Shown: positions 33,054 through 37,344 of the stretch, in pieces
Layout: every line of letters begins with the position of its first letter
Numbering within the stretch: the first letter of the stretch is position 1
Source of the DNA: Planctomycetaceae bacterium
Lineage (GTDB): Bacteria > Planctomycetota > Planctomycetia > Planctomycetales > Planctomycetaceae
Assembly (NCBI GenBank): GCA_900299185.1
Contig: OMIV01000149.1
Span: 1 to 37,344, forward strand
Direction of reading: 5' to 3'
DNA length: 37,344 bases
Position numbers and translations under genes: made by a program
Notes under the pieces: model-generated
The model's input: only the letters and a program-made list of their open reading frames with translations
The model's database searches: none
Told to the model about the DNA's origin: nothing

Positions 33054-34328
33054 ATGCATCTGCCTCAACACATTCAGGGACGAAGTTTGGCGGCGCTCAT
33101 TGGAGCGGGAGTCGCTTTGCTGTTGGCGACTTCGGTGGGGGTCTATTACTCGAAGACGACTCAAGGACAGGTGGATCCGCCGCGTCCGATCGTGACTGCT
33201 CCGGTGCAAGTCTCGACTCATAACCCCATCGTCCGAGTGAACCTGACGGTGAATCCAGTGACCGAGATCGAAGTCTCGGTCGACAGCCCGTATCGAGTGA
33301 TCGCTCCTGGGACTTCGATGATCCTGGCGCATGGCGAACGCTTGGCGGAGACAAAAGTAACCACCACGAACACGGCACTGCGCATCGGCACGAACGAGTT
33401 CCGAATCAATCAGATCGAGATCGTGCCGATCGACGCACCGGCGGTGTGGGTGCAAGGACATCTTTATCGAGGCACCGTGCGTTTCACGCGGACTGCGTCG
33501 GGCAAGTTGATTGCCGTGAATGAAGTGCTGCTGGAGGACTACCTCGCCAGTGTTGTGAACAGCGAAATGCCAGCCAGCTTTGCGCGGTCCGCTCGCGAAG
33601 CTCAGGCCATCATCGCTCGGACTTACGTGCTTTCGCAGATGACTGGCCATCCGCAGTTCGACGTTTACTCCACAACCCGCAGCCAAAAGTACAACGGCTA
33701 TCAGTACAAGGACGACAGCGGCAAGAAGCTGGCGGGCGAGTCGCCCAATAGTCGTGAGATCGTCCGAGATACCGCAGGAATCGTTTGCACGTCGGGGGGA
33801 AAGATCTTCACGACCTACTACACCGCTGCGTGCGGCGGTCGAACGATCAACGGTTCGACGGTCTTTGAAGACGCAGCCGCGCCTCATAAGAGCGTGACTT
33901 GCGATTGGTGCAAAGACGCGTCGCTCTATCGTTGGCAAACCAAGATCGACCGCGCGAAGGCTGAGCAACTTTTGCGAGATCACTTCAAAGGGCAGGGCAA
34001 GACGTTCGGTCGGTTGGTCTCAATTTCTCCGGCTGTGAAGACCGTCGGCGATCTCCCGTACTACGTCATCAGTGACGACAAGAACCGCTTCGAAATCGCG
34101 GGGACAATTCTGCGGCGAGTGCTGCCGTATGGAGTGCTCTACAGCCCGAATTTCTCGGCCAGCATAACTGCCACCGAAGTGAACTTTGCTGGGCAAGGTC
34201 ACGGTCACGGAGTCGGGCTGTGCCAATGGGGAGCCGCTGGCTTAGGCAAAGCCGGTCGCACTGCTCCTGAGATCTTGAGCTACTACTACCCTGGCTCGCG
34301 GCTTGTGCGGTTACGAGGAACGCGGTGA
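33054..34328 (+). CDS. SpoIID/LytB-domain protein
   Basis: A 424-aa protein with an N-terminal membrane anchor or signal (about 12-28, LAALIGAGVALLLATSVGV). A beta-rich region follows, then a SpoIID/LytB domain with VVNSEMPASFARSAREAQAIIARTYVLSQ and a C-terminal GQGHGHGVGLCQWGAAGLGKAG. In Bacillus SpoIID is a lytic transglycosylase acting on denuded peptidoglycan, with the catalytic Glu in the EMP motif, which is kept here. Planctomycetes have peptidoglycan, so a cell-wall cleavage role is plausible. The four CAACG/CDWC cysteines could form disulfides. The start at 33054 is chosen from the hydrophobic anchor; the frame runs open from 32859 through the repeat, with no RBS at either. Confidence 0.9.
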   Translation: MHLPQHIQGRSLAALIGAGVALLLATSVGVYYSKTTQGQVDPPRPIVTAPVQVSTHNPIVRVNLTVNPVTEIEVSVDSPYRVIAPGTSMILAHGERLAETKVTTTNTALRIGTNEFRINQIEIVPIDAPAVWVQGHLYRGTVRFTRTASGKLIAVNEVLLEDYLASVVNSEMPASFARSAREAQAIIARTYVLSQMTGHPQFDVYSTTRSQKYNGYQYKDDSGKKLAGESPNSREIVRDTAGIVCTSGGKIFTTYYTAACGGRTINGSTVFEDAAAPHKSVTCDWCKDASLYRWQTKIDRAKAEQLLRDHFKGQGKTFGRLVSISPAVKTVGDLPYYVISDDKNRFEIAGTILRRVLPYGVLYSPNFSASITATEVNFAGQGHGHGVGLCQWGAAGLGKAGRTAPEILSYYYPGSRLVRLRGTR

Positions 34329-34537
34329 AGTTCCTCGGCTGAATGTTGCCGGACACTCATTCTCCCTCTGGCGTCGTCGCGAGCGGCAACTTATTGATCG
34401 GCCCGTTTATGGTGGTTGCGAAGAGTCCAATCACCAACCAAATGCCGTGGTGCGTTTGGCGTCTCGGCGATTAAAGATGCTCGCGTTTTGCGCTGCCTCA
34501 GTCGCTCGCTCTTCTTCTCTCAATTGGTCTTCCGGCT

Positions 34538-36262
34538 ATGAAATTCATGTCGTTGTTTGTCTTGCTCGGGCTGAGTTTGGTGTCTTCGGTCTTGGCTGCT
34601 GACGCCAAGCCGAATGTGCTGTTCATCGCCGTCGATGACATGCGGCCCGAGCTGGGTTGCTATGGGAACAAGGTCGTCAAGACGCCGAACATCGACCGGC
34701 TTGCAGCGCGAGGTGTGGTGTTCGATCGAGCCTATTGTCAGCAAGCCGTTTGCAGTCCGTCGCGCACGGCGATCATGACTGGGTTGAGACCTGATACGAC
34801 CAAGGTTTGGGATCTTGAAACTCACTTCCGCGCCGCTCAGCCGGACTGCGTCACGCTGCCGCAACACTTCAAGACGAACGGCTATCACTGCTCTGCGTTG
34901 GGTAAGATTTATCACAGTGGCTACGAAGATGGTCGGTCTTGGAATGAGCCGCATTGGTATGCCAAAGGCCGAGCTGTCGACACCGATCAAGTGGATTGGA
35001 CCAAGCAGATCGTCGTGAAGCACAGCGTTGATGTTGAGGAATATTCGAAGCCGGAAACGACTGGCCCGAAGGATGCCAAAGGGCGAGTGAAGCGCGGACC
35101 CGCTTACGAAGTCAGTCCCAAGAACGATGACGAACTTCCGGACGGCGCGACGGCTGCAGAGGCGGTCAAACGCATTCAGCGTCTGAAGTCGAACTCGCAA
35201 CCGTTCTTTCTGGCGGTCGGTTTCTTGAAGCCTCATCTGCCGTTCGTCGCACCGAAGAAGTACTGGGATCTGTACGACCCCAAGACGATTCCGCTGCCCG
35301 CGACTGACAAGCTGCCGAAAGGTTGTCCCGAGTTCGCAGGTCACACCAACGGCGAACTCCACGCTTATCCCGGAGTCCCCCAAGAGAATCCAATCCCTGC
35401 CGACTTCGCTCGAACTTTGAGGCACGGTTACTACGCCTGCATCAGTTACACCGACGCTCAAATCGGGCGGCTGTTAGACGCACTGGATCAGACTGGAGTG
35501 CTCGACAACACGATCATCGTGCTGTAGGGTGATCATGGTTGGCAGCTCGGTGATCATGGTCTGTGGCACAAGCACACGAACTTCGAAATTGCAGCGCGTG
35601 CTCCGTTGCTGATCAGCGTTCCGAAGTCCAAGTCGGCGGGGCAGAAGTGCGCGGCGCCGGTCGAGTTCGTCGATGTCTATCCCACCTTGGCTGAGTTGTG
35701 TGGGCTGCCTCAGCCAAAGGGGATGGCAGGTCTCAGCTTGAAGCGCTACATCGACGATCCGTCGGCCCCGATGCAGAAGGTCGCCATCAGCCAGTATCCG
35801 CGCAGTGCTCCAGGCTCGGGTTCGTTGATGGGTTACAGCGTTCGCAACGAGCGTTGGCGAGCAACGTTTTGGAGAGAGCGTGTTGGCGCGAAGATCGTGG
35901 CAACTGAACTCTATGACGAGCTGAACGACCCCGCCGAAACTGTGAGTCTCGCCGAGAAGCCCGAGCATCAAGAGTTGCTCGCCAATCTGGCGAAGCATCT
36001 GCCGCCAGTTGGATCAGCGGCACCGGTTCCTAAGGCAGCTCAGAAGCCGAAGCCGCAAGCCAGCGTGGCACCTGCCGACGAAACACGAGACGCGCGCTTC
36101 AATCGTCTTTATCCCGGCAAGGAGAAGCTGACGCTCAACGAGTACCTCGCTCAGCAAGGCAAGGACGTCGCGGCGGCCAAAGAGCGATTTGCCAAGATGG
36201 ACAAGAACAACGACGGCCTCCTAACTCGAGCGGAATTCATCGGAGACAGCGGCAAGAAGTAA
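34538..36262 (+). pseudogene. Iduronate-2-sulfatase-like gene with an in-frame TAG
   Basis: The frame reads for 329 codons, meets TAG at 35525-35527, and continues open for 244 more codons to a TAA, all in sulfatase sequence. The first part has a signal peptide (to about 20), the metal-binding DD at 33-34, and the formylglycine motif CSPSR (Cys72). Just after the stop comes GDHGWQLGDHGLWHKHTNFE, whose Asp/His belong to the metal site. Relatives have Trp there, so TGG became TAG. A truncated product would lack half the active site. The C-terminus carries an EF-hand loop (DKNNDGLLTRAE, about 553-566). Other genes here, such as those at 10567 and 12724, stop at TAG, so a reassigned code is unlikely. 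Confidence 0.88.
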
Positions 36263-36467
36263 CGCCGCTCACGGCTTCATGGAGTGGCGGTCGGTCGAGT
36301 TTCCTCGCGCAGCGACGAGCCGGATTTCTTGTAAGACTTGCGTGCCTGGCTGCAGTTTGACTCAAGTTTCCGGTTGTAAGATGCCCGCTCTGAAAGCTCC
36401 GTCGAACTGCAATCACTTGGTCGTCGTGAACGGTGATGTAAGTCTTCTTCCTGCTTCGAGACGCAGC

Positions 36468-37344
36468 ATGTCGTGGACTCGTTGGTTCGTTCTGTGTTGG
36501 GTTGGTCTCTGCTGTGGCCTCGCGTCGTCAGCGGGGCAAGAGGTCGGATTGTTGCCTGCTCAAGAACGACCCGAGTTGATCCAAGTGTTTGACGGTCGGT
36601 CACTCGATGGATGGCACGGCGATGCGAAAGTTTGGTCGGTGCGCGATGGCGAGTTGGTCGGACAAATGGCGGAGTCGAGCGACGCCGTGACTGACCTTCG
36701 GACCGACCGACGATTCGAAGACTTTCGGATGCTCGGTGAAGTGCGGCTCGCGGCGGGGGAGAAGATCGCTGTCGTCGTCGGTGGCGCGCCGAACGGTGAG
36801 TTCCAATGCGATGGCCGAGCGGTCGAAGTCGCTCTTAAGGACGCGGGGATCTCGTCTGATGACTGGGCTCAATGGGAGCTGCTCGTCATCGGTCAGCGAA
36901 TCAGGTTGGCCGTCAACGGGAAGGTCTACTCGGACGAACGAGTCGCTGCAGAGAACACCGATCACGGCGTGATGGCTCTGCGACTGATGGCATCAACGGA
37001 GCGTCAAGAAGTTCGCTGGCGGAAGTTGATCGTCGAGACATTCCCCGACGAGCGATTGCAGACAGTGGCCGACGACTTGCCGCCGCCCATCGCGATTCAA
37101 CCGCTCGATCGCAACGTCGACCCCGATGCCGATGGTCGAGCGATCGAACGCTGGACGACTCGCTGGGAAGCGATCGTTCCTGACGAGCTGTTGCGACCCG
37201 CGCGCGGCACGAGGTTGCCACTGACTTCGCTCGGTGTGCGCGAGGTCGAACGCGAGGCGTATTACGCGCTCGTCCAGAAGGCTCGCGAGCTGCCGCTGCC
37301 CGTTCTTCATCAGGCGGCGAGTGAATGGCGAGACACTCGCAAAG
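36468..37344 (+). CDS. DUF1080-like (3-keto-disaccharide hydrolase fold) protein, partial
   Basis: An open frame starting at ATG 36468 runs 292 codons to the window's right edge without a stop. A signal peptide (MSWTRWFVLCWVGLCCGLASSAG) is followed by FDGRSLDGWHGDAKVWSVRDGELVGQM, the typical start of the DUF1080 / 3-keto-disaccharide hydrolase beta-sandwich. The sandwich continues as WAQWELLVIGQRIRLAVNGKVY and ends near VRWRKLIVETF. A Pro-rich linker and a second region follow (VREVEREAYYALVQKARELPLPVLHQAASEW), which I cannot identify. The product is exported and probably binds or cleaves sugars; the C-terminal function is unknown. It follows the sulfatase on the same strand after a 205-base gap that shows nothing else. 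Confidence 0.85.
   Translation, partial: MSWTRWFVLCWVGLCCGLASSAGQEVGLLPAQERPELIQVFDGRSLDGWHGDAKVWSVRDGELVGQMAESSDAVTDLRTDRRFEDFRMLGEVRLAAGEKIAVVVGGAPNGEFQCDGRAVEVALKDAGISSDDWAQWELLVIGQRIRLAVNGKVYSDERVAAENTDHGVMALRLMASTERQEVRWRKLIVETFPDERLQTVADDLPPPIAIQPLDRNVDPDADGRAIERWTTRWEAIVPDELLRPARGTRLPLTSLGVREVEREAYYALVQKARELPLPVLHQAASEWRDTRK

Noticed and set aside
32787-33983. A 398-codon minus-strand open frame
   Set aside because: Antisense to the SpoIID gene and the family B repeat.
35525-35527. Reassignment of TAG to Trp
   Set aside because: Several intact genes here, including the DUF1501, hydrolase, thioredoxin-fold and sialidase-like genes, end at TAG, and the other disrupted gene has TAA.

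Overview
This window looks like chromosomal DNA of a member of the Planctomycetota. The gene content is typical of that phylum: a DUF1501 protein with a twin-arginine leader, an arylsulfatase-type gene, a 3-keto-disaccharide hydrolase (DUF1080)-like gene, a redoxin/cytochrome c/copper-monooxygenase-like fusion, a short PQQ-propeller-like protein, a tandem alpha/beta hydrolase, a BON-domain secreted protein, and many signal peptides and lipoboxes. GC looks moderately high by eye. Spacers carry several families of short palindromic repeats, and many genes lack a strong Shine-Dalgarno. I saw no rRNA, tRNA, CRISPR, transposase, integrase or phage gene. No species can be named from this alone.

Layout. 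1-353: a 30-codon fragment matching the FtsZ N-terminus, then a 127-bp inverted-repeat element. 354-9000: TPR lipoprotein (-), large RND/MMPL transporter (+), ABC-2-type ATPase (-) and an 821-aa secreted/membrane protein (-) upstream of it. 9300-12600: small membrane protein, MmcQ/YjbR protein, a 570-bp stretch with no clear gene, DUF1501 protein (+), and a 120-aa PQQ-like protein (-). 12700-18600: tandem alpha/beta hydrolase, a DUF433 / DUF5615-like toxin-antitoxin pair whose toxin has an in-frame stop, SGNH hydrolase, 3-methyladenine DNA glycosylase, zinc-ribbon membrane protein. 18700-25600: thioredoxin-fold lipoprotein, a cytoplasmic sulfite-oxidase-fold protein bracketed by two palindromic repeats, HEAT plus sialidase protein, O-methyltransferase-like protein (-), mnmA. 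25700-30600: HEAT membrane protein, two uncharacterised proteins, RluA-family pseudouridine synthase, a strong bidirectional terminator, BON-domain protein (-). 30800-37344: redoxin/cytochrome c/monooxygenase-like fusion (-), a divergent spacer with two facing repeats, SpoIID/LytB protein (+), a sulfatase split by an in-frame TAG, and a DUF1080-like gene running off the right edge.

How the genes work together. Most are single-gene units with no obvious long operon. Themes are cell-envelope and secreted functions (RND transporter, SpoIID, lipoproteins, BON protein), scavenging of esters and sulfated or complex glycans (alpha/beta hydrolase, SGNH, sialidase, sulfatase, DUF1080-like), and housekeeping RNA/DNA modification (mnmA, RluA, DNA glycosylase). 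I found no clear novel defence or biosynthetic system. The most notable signals are the ftsZ remnant, two separate nonsense mutations in otherwise intact genes, the dispersed palindromic repeat families, the multi-domain redox fusion, and the tandem hydrolase whose first half appears to have lost its nucleophile.
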